Source of the DNA: Pseudomonadota bacterium
Lineage (GTDB): Bacteria; Pseudomonadota; Alphaproteobacteria; Rhodospirillales; Magnetospirillaceae
Assembly: GCA_023458315.1 (NCBI GenBank)
Contig: JAEXAH010000112.1
Location: 1 to 7,041, forward strand
Direction of reading: 5' to 3'
Length of the DNA: 7,041 bases
The notes under the pieces were generated by a model. It saw only the letters and a program-made list of their open reading frames with translations. It did no database searches and was not told where the DNA came from. Positions 1-6,915 of the stretch are shown piece by piece. Within the stretch, counting starts at the first letter, position 1, and each line of letters begins with the position of its first letter. The position numbers were made by a program, and so were the translations under genes.

Positions 1-1958
1 CCGCCCACGACCAGCGTGTCCAAACCGCTGGTGCCGACCACAGACCCCCCGGCCGCAAGGTCCGACTGATCCACCGTGAACAAAGTCGCAGCACCCGCCC
101 CTGCCTTCAGAACCTCGATCGACGACAGCGTCGTGTTCCGAAGGTCAAGCGAGGCACCCGAAATCACCAGCGTGTTGAGGGCGGCGTTGCCATACAGCGT
201 GCCCAGGGCGGCGATCTGCGCCTGTGTCAGCCCAAAGCCGCCCGCCGCCCCGTCGGCCATGCGCACGACCTCGATGGACGACAGGGTGACGGCCGACAGA
301 TCGGCCAGCCCGGCCCGCACCACCAGGGTATCCTGACCGGCATTGCCCACCACCGAGGCCCCGGCCACCAGATCGTCGGCATCCACGGTGAAAGTGGTGG
401 CATTGGCGGTGCCCGCCTTCAACACCTCGACCGACGACAGGGTGGTCCCGGCCAGCGACAGGCTGGTGCCGACCGCCACCAGGGTGTCGGTGCCGGTGTT
501 GCCGACCACCAAACCGCCGCTGGCCAGATTGGCCTGATCCACCAGGAACACGGTATCCGCCGACGACCCGGCTTGCAGCACCTCGACCGAACTGAGCGTC
601 ACCCCCGTCAGATTCAGCAGCGGGAAAAGCCCCCGCAGGGTGTCGATTCCGCTATTGCCGATCAGCGTGCGGACCGCGCCCGGCAGACTGGTGGAAACGG
701 TCAGGGTCTGGCCGGTGGCGGTGCCGATGGCGATCACCTCGATCCCGGACAATGCCACCGAGAACAGGTCCAGCGCCGCGCCGGTCGTGACCACGGTGTC
801 GATGCCCAGATTGCCCAGGATGGAACCGCCGGACATCAGATCGTCCTGGCCGATGGTCAGGGTCGCACCCGTGGTGTTGGCGGCGGCGATCACCTCGATC
901 CCCGACAGGGTGGTGTTTGCCAGCGACAGGGTCTTGTCCAGCGCCACCAGGGTATCATTCTGGGTGCTGCCGACCACCAGGGTGCCCAGATCGGCCTGAT
1001 TCAGACGGAAGGTGGTGCCGTCGGCGCCCGCCCGCAGTACCTCGACACTGGACAGGGTGACATTGCCCAGGTCCATCAGCCCGCCGGTGGCGGTCAGGGT
1101 GTCGGTGCCGGTTCTGCCGTGAATCCAGCGCAGCGAGGACAGGTCGCCGCCATCGACCATGAAATGGGTATCGGCGGCGACGGTGGCGCGCAAACCCTCG
1201 ACGCTGGACAGGGTGGTGGCGGTCAGGTCCAGGCTGGTGCCCAGCGCCGCCAGGGTATCGACCCCCAGATTGCCGACCACCGAACCCCCGGCCAGCAGAT
1301 GATCCTGCGTCACCTGGAATTGCGCCGCGCTGCCGGTTCCGACCGCCAGCACCTCGACGCCGGACAGGGTGATGCCGGACAGGGACAGATCGGCAGAGCG
1401 CGAGGCCAGGGTATCGCGCCCGGCCGAACCGATGATGCTGGTCAGCGACCCCAGATCGGCCTGATCCACGGTCAGCACCGAACCGGACGCCGCCGCCCGC
1501 AGCACCTCGACGCTGGACAGGGCGGTGGAGGTCAGGGTCAGTTCGGCCCCGGCGGCGACCAGGGTGTCCTGCCCGGTCGAACCGACCACCGAGCCCCCGA
1601 CCGGCAGATCGGCCTGATCGACCACAAAGGTGGTCCCGCCATCGGTTCCCGCCTTGATCACCTCGACCGACAGCAACGCGGCCGCGCTGAGGTCCAGCGT
1701 GTGCCCCAGCGCCACCAGGGTGTCGCTTCCCGCGCCGCCCAGGATGCTGACGCCGGGATTCAGGTCGTCCTGGTCGACACGGAACACCGCCGCCGTGGCC
1801 GAGGACCGGATGGTTTCGATGGAGGTGACGGTGGTTTGCCCCAGATCCACCTGGCCCCCCGAGACCCACAGCATGTCGCGGCCGCCACCGCCCGCCACCG
1901 TGCCGCCCACCATCAAATCGGCCTGATCCACCATGAAGGTGGTGCCCGTCGCCGAGGC
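1..1958 (-). repeat. Tandem array of ~156-nt (52-residue) protein repeats, 12 complete plus one partial
   Basis: Using the VDQ-like tripeptide as phase mark, units begin at residues 421, 472, 524, 575, 627, 679, 730, 780, 832, 884, 936, 988 and 1040, a spacing of 50-52 residues. The first VDQ is encoded at 1931-1923. Three conserved blocks follow each other in a unit: VDQADL, then GGSVVGN-x-G-x-DTLVA, then a short strand such as TSLDL leading to TTLSSVEVLKAG. The (G/N)xGxDTL part resembles half of an RTX nonapeptide. The alternating hydrophobic pattern suggests one or two beta-solenoid turns per unit (inference). Copies are diverged at DNA and protein level, so the array looks old rather than freshly amplified. 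The unit at 832 lacks the VDQ block (VSTSLPG instead), and the one at 988 is also divergent (LTQAQI). The array continues beyond base 1. Confidence 0.92.
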
Positions 1959-3191
1959 CGACAACACCTGGACCCCGGACAGGGTCGCGGTGAACAATTG
2001 CAGCGCCGAGCCGGTGGCGGCAAGCTGGTATTGCCCGTTCCAATAGCGCAACCGACCGTCGCTGAACACCACGTCGCCCAGGGAAATGACGTCGGTGCCG
2101 AAGGACGAGGTGATGCTGGCCTGGGCGAAATCGCCCCGGGCGGTGATGGTGGCCCCCGCCAGGCTGCGCTGATAGACCGCCGAGGATTGGGCATTCAGGG
2201 TGACGGTATTGCCCCCCGCCCCCTTGAGGTAAACCGTGCTGGCCCCGCCGCCGACGCCGACCGCGTGGCCGCCATCCAGCAGGGTGATGGAATAATTGCC
2301 GCTGCCACCGGCAAAGTTCAGGTTCCCGCCGCCGCCCGACAGGGTGATGGTGTCGTTGCCGGTGCCGGTGTTGATGTCGTAGCGCCGCCCGATGGTGGTC
2401 GGCAGGCTGATGTTGACGGTATCGTCACCCGCGAACAGCGACGCATTGCCCAACACCTGATCCACGTTCAGGGTGTCGATGGACACGGACAGGCCATCGA
2501 CCACGAAGCGGCTGCCGTCGTGGAAATTCATGGTCTGCTTGGACACGTAGCCCACGACCGACGACGACGACGTCTGATTGTAGATGCTGGTGACGTTACC
2601 GGCGACCACCAGATTGCCGTACAGATATTCGCTAGCCACCAGCTTGGTGGCGGTGGCGCCGATCTTGGTCAGGGCGCCGGAAAAGCTGTTGCTGCTGGTG
2701 TTCAGCGACAGAGAACCTTCGGCGATCACCGACACGTTGCCGATCAGCGGATCGGCCTGGGCCGCCGGGACATTGGTGCTGACCTCCAGCCGGTTCAGCG
2801 TGTGATAGCCGGTCGGCGCGGTCTGGAGATAGGTGTAGCCGCCCGAAGTGTAGGTGGAATAGGAATAGGTCATGGTGCCGGTGGCGCGATAGCTGACCTT
2901 GTTCGGCACCGTGAAGGTCAGGTCCGTGACCGTGAAGCTGCCCGACGTCAGGCCCGTCCAATCGGAAATGACATAGCGGGCCTGCGAGCCGTCGGCGAAA
3001 CCGAAGGTGGCGCTTTTGCGATCGGACGCCAGACTGAACGACGTGAAATAATGGTACTGCCCGACCGCCCCGGCGATGGTGGCGATGGCGTTGACCAGAT
3101 ATTCCGCCTCGTTGGTACTGGAGGTCGTCGTTCCACCCGCCTCGAGGAAGGCATTGGCGGTGGTGCTGAGCGAATAGGTGATGTTCGCCAT
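1..3191 (-). CDS. Large repeat-containing RTX-like protein, probable type I secretion substrate (3' end outside window)
   Basis: Read from ATG at 3191, the frame stays open for 1063 codons to the left edge, so the C-terminus, where a type I secretion signal would lie, is not seen. The start is fixed by an in-frame TAA at 3218-3216 with no other start codon between; there is no good Shine-Dalgarno sequence (AAGAG lies 13 nt upstream). Residues 1-250 are unique, Ser/Thr/Tyr-rich and without a Sec signal peptide or membrane segment. Residues about 248-330 are Gly/Asp/Asn-rich with RTX-like motifs. From about residue 412 to the edge there are tandem units of 50-52 residues. I saw no cysteine in 1063 residues, which is usual for type I substrates. 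The gene lies 84 bp after the HlyD-type gene on the same strand, which supports export by that transporter. A surface adhesin or S-layer-like role is plausible but is inference; the N-terminal module matches nothing I recognise. Confidence 0.9.
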   Translation of the reverse strand, partial: MANITYSLSTTANAFLEAGGTTTSSTNEAEYLVNAIATIAGAVGQYHYFTSFSLASDRKSATFGFADGSQARYVISDWTGLTSGSFTVTDLTFTVPNKVSYRATGTMTYSYSTYTSGGYTYLQTAPTGYHTLNRLEVSTNVPAAQADPLIGNVSVIAEGSLSLNTSSNSFSGALTKIGATATKLVASEYLYGNLVVAGNVTSIYNQTSSSSVVGYVSKQTMNFHDGSRFVVDGLSVSIDTLNVDQVLGNASLFAGDDTVNISLPTTIGRRYDINTGTGNDTITLSGGGGNLNFAGGSGNYSITLLDGGHAVGVGGGASTVYLKGAGGNTVTLNAQSSAVYQRSLAGATITARGDFAQASITSSFGTDVISLGDVVFSDGRLRYWNGQYQLAATGSALQLFTATLSGVQVLSASATGTTFMVDQADLMVGGTVAGGGGRDMLWVSGGQVDLGQTTVTSIETIRSSATAAVFRVDQDDLNPGVSILGGAGSDTLVALGHTLDLSAAALLSVEVIKAGTDGGTTFVVDQADLPVGGSVVGSTGQDTLVAAGAELTLTSTALSSVEVLRAAASGSVLTVDQADLGSLTSIIGSAGRDTLASRSADLSLSGITLSGVEVLAVGTGSAAQFQVTQDHLLAGGSVVGNLGVDTLAALGTSLDLTATTLSSVEGLRATVAADTHFMVDGGDLSSLRWIHGRTGTDTLTATGGLMDLGNVTLSSVEVLRAGADGTTFRLNQADLGTLVVGSTQNDTLVALDKTLSLANTTLSGIEVIAAANTTGATLTIGQDDLMSGGSILGNLGIDTVVTTGAALDLFSVALSGIEVIAIGTATGQTLTVSTSLPGAVRTLIGNSGIDTLRGLFPLLNLTGVTLSSVEVLQAGSSADTVFLVDQANLASGGLVVGNTGTDTLVAVGTSLSLAGTTLSSVEVLKAGTANATTFTVDADDLVAGASVVGNAGQDTLVVRAGLADLSAVTLSSIEVVRMADGAAGGFGLTQAQIAALGTLYGNAALNTLVISGASLDLRNTTLSSIEVLKAGAGAATLFTVDQSDLAAGGSVVGTSGLDTLVVG
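2202..2450 (-). other. Gly/Asp/Asn-rich RTX-like block within the large repeat protein
   Basis: Residues about 248-330 of the large protein contain LFAGDDTVNI (252-261), TGTGNDTITL (275-284), then GGGGN, GGSGN and GAGGN turns separated by short hydrophobic strands. TGTGNDTIT fits the GGxGxDxUx calcium-binding nonapeptide of RTX proteins fairly well. The others are degenerate, with Asn replacing Asp. It probably forms a short parallel beta-roll between the unique N-terminus and the 52-residue repeats, and it may bind few calcium ions. The assignment rests on motif reading only. Confidence 0.55.
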
Positions 3192-3275
3192 GGCTGCGGA
3201 ACGACTCTTTAGGGATTAATTATCCGCACAATACACATCCATTGCGCGTAGCGCAGCATGTTTCGCCATCCCGCC
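3192..3275 (-). promoter_or_regulatory. 84-bp intergenic gap with an AT-rich patch, possible promoter for the large repeat gene
   Basis: This is the gap between the HlyD-type stop and the large repeat gene. It contains an AT-rich patch, GGATAATTAATCC on the minus strand (3225-3213), which stands out in very GC-rich surroundings and has GGAT/ATCC half-sites. GATAAT within it could be a -10 element, but 17 bases upstream there is no convincing -35. Further upstream a short perfect hairpin TGCGC-TAC-GCGCA (3255-3243) is present; no U-run follows, so it is not a clear intrinsic terminator. Either a separate promoter or simple read-through from the transporter genes is possible. Confidence 0.3.
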
Positions 3276-4607
3276 TCAGCGCGGTTCGTGCAGGGCGTCG
3301 TCCACGGTTTCGGCCAGCGGCCGCAACAGATAGGACAGAACCGAGCGGCGGCCGATGATGATCTCGGCGCTGACGGTCATGCCCGGCAGCAACGTGACCG
3401 GCACCCCGCCGGGCATGTGCAGGGAATCGCCGCCGACCTCGATCTGGGCGACGAAATAGGCGTTGTCCTCGGGCCGGTGCTGGGCGTTCTGCTGGGGGTC
3501 CTGGGCAAAGGAATCCGAGCTGACCACCACCACCTTGCCGCCCAATGTGCCGTATTTCTGATAGGGGAAGGTGTCGATCTTGATGCGGGCGGGGGTGCCC
3601 TCGGCCACCAGGCCGACATCGCGGGCGGCGACGCGGGCCTCGACCTCCATGCGCAGGTCGGCGGGCACGATCACCACCACCTGTTCGGCCTCGCGCACCA
3701 CCGACGATTCCGACCGCTTGGCCACTTCCAGCACCACGCCGTCCACCGGCGAGGTCAGCACCGCCCGGTCCTTGCGGAACTTGGCCTTGTCGATGGCCTG
3801 GACGGTCATTTCCAGGTCGCGGTTGACCTCGACCTGCTCCTCGTTCAGCTTTTGCGCCCATTCCCGCAGGAACACGTCGCGGTCGGCCTCGGCCGAGGCC
3901 AAGGCGTGGCGCAATTCCTTGATGCGGTTCTGGGTGGCGTTCAGGGTATTCTCGACCTCCAGCCGCTGATCGCGGCTGCTCAGCATGCGGACCTTGGACC
4001 CCAGTTCCTTTTCGTACAGGGTCGTCATGACCTTTTCCATGTCGTTGACGGTGTCGACCCGTTTGGTCAGCACCTCCACCGACTTGCGCGCCGTTTCCAG
4101 TTCCGCCCTGGTCTTGGCGATGGTGGCTTCCAGGGCGCGCAGGCGGGCTTCCTTGCTGCGCTGGCGCTCGCGGTACAGCGCCGCCTGGCCGGGATCGGCA
4201 TCGCGGCTTTTGCCATAGACCTGCCCGGCCAGTTCCGCCTCGACCCGCTGGCGCTGGGCATCCAGCGCCAGCCAGCGCACCTCGAGCTGGCCCAGGTCGG
4301 AACCGGACAAGGTGGGGTCCAGCGTCACCAAGGGCTGGCCCTTGCTGATCCGCTGCCCCACGCGCACGTGGATCGCCTCGATCACCGAGGTTTCCAGGGC
4401 CTGCACCACCACCGTGCGCTCGCTGGTGCGCAGACGCCCCGAGGCGTAGACGATCTCCTCGGTGGTGGCCAGACCGGCCCACAGCAGCGCCACCAGCAGG
4501 GCGCCGACGCAGACGTGCAGCACGGCGCGGGCCAGCGGCGGCACCGGGCGCTGTACGATGGCTTCGGCCGGGGACAGGAATTCGCGGACGTCGGGCGGAA
4601 GGCTCAT
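3276..4607 (-). CDS. HlyD-family periplasmic adaptor (membrane fusion protein) of a type I secretion system
   Basis: This 443-residue protein should link the inner-membrane ABC exporter to an outer-membrane TolC-like channel. It has a short cytoplasmic N-terminus, one membrane helix (about 27-47), a first lipoyl half-domain (about 66-98, VRVGQRISKGQPLVTLDPT), a long charged helical/coiled-coil hairpin (about 108-276), and a second lipoyl half (about 282-315, TSPVDGVVLEVAKR). A beta-barrel region follows, and the C-terminal signature PGMTVSAEIIIGRRSVLSYL (408-427) is characteristic of type I HlyD proteins. Length is normal for the family. I chose the ATG at 4607 because it overlaps the ABC stop as ATGA and has GGGG nine bases upstream; a GTG at 4637 would add ten residues lying inside the ABC gene. 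Translational coupling to the ABC gene is likely. No TolC partner is encoded in the window. Confidence 0.95.
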   Translation of the reverse strand: MSLPPDVREFLSPAEAIVQRPVPPLARAVLHVCVGALLVALLWAGLATTEEIVYASGRLRTSERTVVVQALETSVIEAIHVRVGQRISKGQPLVTLDPTLSGSDLGQLEVRWLALDAQRQRVEAELAGQVYGKSRDADPGQAALYRERQRSKEARLRALEATIAKTRAELETARKSVEVLTKRVDTVNDMEKVMTTLYEKELGSKVRMLSSRDQRLEVENTLNATQNRIKELRHALASAEADRDVFLREWAQKLNEEQVEVNRDLEMTVQAIDKAKFRKDRAVLTSPVDGVVLEVAKRSESSVVREAEQVVVIVPADLRMEVEARVAARDVGLVAEGTPARIKIDTFPYQKYGTLGGKVVVVSSDSFAQDPQQNAQHRPEDNAYFVAQIEVGGDSLHMPGGVPVTLLPGMTVSAEIIIGRRSVLSYLLRPLAETVDDALHEPR

Positions 4608-6871
4608 GACGCGCTGCCCCGGTTCTGCTGCTTCCACAGATGCTGATAGATGGCGCAGCGGCCCAGCAATTCACGGTGGCTGCCCGCGTCGACGATGGCG
4701 CCGCGATCCAGCACCACCAGGGCATCGCACGCCGTCAGGGTGTTCAGCCGGTGCGAGATGATCAGGGTGGTGCGCCCGGCGGCGATGCCCGCCAGATTGT
4801 CCAGGAAGATGGCTTCGCTGTCGGGGTCCAGGGCGCTGGTGGCTTCATCCAGGATCAGCACCGGCGGCTGCAACAGCAACGCCCGGCTGATGGCCAGACG
4901 CTGGCGCTGGCCGCCCGACAGGTTCTGGCCGCCCTCCTCCAGTTCGGTGTCGTAGCCGTTGGGCAGGCGTTCGATGAATTCGTCGGCCCCGGCCAGCCGG
5001 GCGGCGGCGACGATCTCGTCCAGGCTGGCGGTGCGCTTGGTCAGGGCGATGTTGTCGCGCACGCTGCCACGGAAGATGAAGGTATCCTGGGGCACCACGC
5101 AGATCTTGCGGCGCAGGTGGGCCAGTTCGAACTCGCGGATGTCGACGCCGTCAATGCGGATCACCCCGTCCTGAAGCGGGTACATGCACTGCAACAGCTT
5201 GGCCACCGTGCTCTTGCCCGAGCCGCTGCGGCCGATCAGCCCCACCACCTTTCCGGCGGGAATGCGCAGGCCGATCTGATCCAGGGCGGGAACGCCGCCC
5301 GCCACATAGCGGAAGGTGACGCGGTCGAATTCGATCTGTCCCGTGACCTCGGGCTGCAAGCCGCCGCCATCGGATTTGGGCTCGGCCGGGTGGTTCATCA
5401 CCTCGCCCAGCATGCGCACCGACAGGGCGGTGTCCTGGTAGTCCTGGATCAGCGACGCCAGTTGCACCAGCGGCGAGATCACCCGCCCGGCCAGCATCTG
5501 AAAGGCGATCAGCGCGCCGACCGACAGGGTTCCGTCGAACACGTCGACGGCGCCGACCACGATGATGGCGATGCCCATCAGCTTTTCCAGGAAGCCGGTG
5601 ACGGCGCCGCCCGCCGCGCCGATCACCGCCACCTTGTTGTGCAGGGAGACCGCCTTGGCCGAGCGTTCTTCCCAGGATCGCCGCTGGCCCGGCTCCAGCG
5701 CCAGGCTTTTGATGGACCGCATGCCGTTGACCGTTTCCACCAGCATGGCCTGACGGTCGGCCTCGGCGTTGTACAGGGCGCGCAGCTTGACCCGGAACGG
5801 CCCCACCAGCACCAGCACCACCCCCGCCACCAGGGCGCCGAAGCCCAGCACCACCCAGGTCAGCTTGCCGCTCAGATAGGCCAGCAGCGGCAGATAGACC
5901 AGAAGCGTGGTGGCCTCCAGCGCCACCGTCAGCATGCGGCCGGTCAGGAAGCCGCGGATCTTCTCGGCCTGTTGCAGATGGCGGATGGTGACGCCGCCCG
6001 GCACCGCCTCGAAATAGGAAATGGGCAGGGCCAGAAGATGCGCGAAAATGCGCATGGCCAGCCGCACGTCGATCTTGTTGGTGGCGTGGATCAGGATGTA
6101 TTGGCGCAGATAGGTGAACAGCGTCTCGAACATCAGCGCCGCCACCACGCCGATGGTCATCACCGCCAGGGTGGACCACGATTGGTGCACCAGCACCTTG
6201 TCCAGCACGATGCGCAGGAAGATGGCGGGCGCCAGACCGATGACCTGGATGGCCAGGGCGGCGATGGCCACGTCGCGCAACAGCTTGCGGTGCCGCAGCA
6301 ATTCCGGCACGAACCACGCCAGCCCGAACGGCCGCTTCTCGTCGTCCAGGCGATAGTTTTTTTGCACCAGCACCAGGGTGCCGGTCCAGCGTTCCTCGAA
6401 CTCGGCCAGGGGCACCATCAGCACGCCCTGGGTCTGGACGATCGGGTCGATCACCCCGACCACCTCCTGGTCGGCGGTGCGACGCAGCCCCACCACCACC
6501 ACCATGTTGCCGTTGTTCAGGCGGGCCAACGCCGGAAAGGTTCCGGCATAGGCGGCAAGGCCGGTCGCCTCGGTCTCGCCGGGCATTGCGCCGCCGTCGA
6601 TGCGCCGCCGCAACGCCTGCCACAGACGGGCGGGCCACGACGCCACCGTCTCGACCGTGCCTGACGGCCGCCGCACCACGCGCGCGCGCAGGCCCAGGTT
6701 GCGGGCGATTTCCGCCACCTGGGTATCGGTCAGGTCGGATTGGTCGGTGAGATAATTGTGGGTGAGGGCCTCAACCGAAGTGTTCACCTGGTTGAGGCCC
6801 GCCACGACCACCAGACACCGCAGGGCGATGTCGGCGGCATTGCAGGAGGAAGCCATCGGGAGGTCTGACAT
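4604..6871 (-). CDS. HlyB-type type I secretion permease/ATPase with degenerate C39-like N-terminal domain
   Basis: A 755-residue ABC exporter half-transporter, expected to work as a dimer in the inner membrane and drive one-step export of unfolded cargo. Residues 1 to about 175 form a peptidase-C39-like domain. Aligning IALRCL (15-20) with the C39 motif CGLACL puts Ile15 at the catalytic Cys, and NGNMVVVV (120-127) lacks the catalytic His, so it should bind cargo without cleaving it. A membrane domain follows, with about six helices between 200 and 470. The ATPase has Walker A GRSGSGKST (547-555, K553), Q-loop Q595, signature LSGGQ (651-655), Walker B LILDE (672-676), D-loop SALD and H-loop H707; all key residues are present. 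ATG 6871 is the first start after an in-frame TAA (6883-6881). No Shine-Dalgarno is visible; Met6 (6856) is an alternative start. Confidence 0.97.
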   Translation of the reverse strand: MSDLPMASSCNAADIALRCLVVVAGLNQVNTSVEALTHNYLTDQSDLTDTQVAEIARNLGLRARVVRRPSGTVETVASWPARLWQALRRRIDGGAMPGETEATGLAAYAGTFPALARLNNGNMVVVVGLRRTADQEVVGVIDPIVQTQGVLMVPLAEFEERWTGTLVLVQKNYRLDDEKRPFGLAWFVPELLRHRKLLRDVAIAALAIQVIGLAPAIFLRIVLDKVLVHQSWSTLAVMTIGVVAALMFETLFTYLRQYILIHATNKIDVRLAMRIFAHLLALPISYFEAVPGGVTIRHLQQAEKIRGFLTGRMLTVALEATTLLVYLPLLAYLSGKLTWVVLGFGALVAGVVLVLVGPFRVKLRALYNAEADRQAMLVETVNGMRSIKSLALEPGQRRSWEERSAKAVSLHNKVAVIGAAGGAVTGFLEKLMGIAIIVVGAVDVFDGTLSVGALIAFQMLAGRVISPLVQLASLIQDYQDTALSVRMLGEVMNHPAEPKSDGGGLQPEVTGQIEFDRVTFRYVAGGVPALDQIGLRIPAGKVVGLIGRSGSGKSTVAKLLQCMYPLQDGVIRIDGVDIREFELAHLRRKICVVPQDTFIFRGSVRDNIALTKRTASLDEIVAAARLAGADEFIERLPNGYDTELEEGGQNLSGGQRQRLAISRALLLQPPVLILDEATSALDPDSEAIFLDNLAGIAAGRTTLIISHRLNTLTACDALVVLDRGAIVDAGSHRELLGRCAIYQHLWKQQNRGSAS
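6357..6363 (-). other. A7 homopolymer forming an in-frame slippery-type heptamer in the ABC gene
   Basis: The ABC message reads GTG CAA AAA AAC TAT here (Val169 to Tyr173), so the zero-frame heptamer is A AAA AAC, a form permissive for -1 slippage. It sits at the junction between the C39-like and membrane domains. The -1 frame then remains open for hundreds of codons, but with the Gly/Pro/Arg/His-rich composition of a GC-driven shadow frame. The intact zero frame matches the family along its whole length, so any slippage would be incidental. Confidence 0.3.
6766..6800 (-). repeat. Perfect 11-bp inverted repeat inside the 5' coding region of the ABC gene
   Basis: GGGCCTCAACC (6766-6776) and GGTTGAGGCCC (6790-6800) are exact reverse complements separated by 13 nt. 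In the message this gives a GC-rich 11-bp stem within codons 24-36 (Gly25 to Ala35, GLNQVNTSVEA) of the ABC gene, about 70 nt after its start. No U-run follows, so it does not look like an intrinsic terminator. It could modulate early elongation or mRNA stability, or be coincidence in a GC-rich gene. Confidence 0.6.
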
Positions 6872-6899
6872 GACGTTTGTTTAGCAGCTTCCCGATGGC
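6852..6899 (-). promoter_or_regulatory. Perfect 10-bp inverted repeat placing the ABC start codon in a hairpin loop
   Basis: GCCATCGGGA (6852-6861) and TCCCGATGGC (6890-6899) are exact reverse complements with 28 nt between. In the minus-strand message the 5' arm begins 17 nt after the stop of the upstream gene. The ATG of the ABC gene (6871-6869) lies in the loop, and the alternative Met6 codon lies in the 3' arm. The only purine-rich SD-like stretch, GGGA, is inside the stem and 18 nt from the ATG. No U-run follows. It may dampen transporter translation relative to cargo or mark a processing site; the function is inferred. Confidence 0.5.
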
Positions 6900-6915
6900 G
6901 GCATAAGCCCTTGCG

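Noticed and set aside
1..1958. CRISPR array or recent DNA tandem duplication
   Set aside because: The 156-nt periodicity is continuous coding sequence with diverged copies and no constant repeat/variable spacer pattern.
955..2043. 362-codon minus-strand open frame
   Set aside because: Same strand as the repeat protein but in another frame; Arg/Gly/His-rich composition typical of an off-frame reading in GC-rich DNA.
2559..2570. Phase-variable microsatellite, (TCG)4 coding Ser-Ser-Ser-Ser
   Set aside because: Only four trinucleotide copies, in frame, so length change would not shift the frame; ordinary Ser-rich coding.
573..3212. 879-codon plus-strand open frame
   Set aside because: It is antisense to the repeat protein and its product is a Gln/Gly/Arg/His-rich repetitive string (DHLDPGQ-type motifs) that is the reverse reading of the 52-residue repeats. 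High GC at third positions removes stops from the complementary frame.
3243..3255. Intrinsic terminator after the adaptor gene
   Set aside because: The hairpin has only a 5-bp stem with a 3-nt loop and is not followed by a U-run on the minus strand.
3258..4646. 462-codon plus-strand open frame
   Set aside because: Antisense to the HlyD-type gene; low-complexity His/Gln/Gly-rich product without recognisable domains, while the minus-strand protein has complete family features.
3220..4725. 501-codon minus-strand open frame overlapping the adaptor and ABC genes
   Set aside because: Off-frame relative to both recognised genes, Gly/Arg/Pro-rich, no domain.
5151..6638. 495-codon minus-strand open frame inside the ABC gene
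   Set aside because: Off-frame shadow of the ABC coding region; considered as a frameshift product via the A7 run but its composition is not protein-like.
4640..6664. 674-codon plus-strand open frame
   Set aside because: Antisense to the ABC transporter, whose ATPase motifs are all intact on the minus strand; the plus product is a His/Gln-rich mirror reading.
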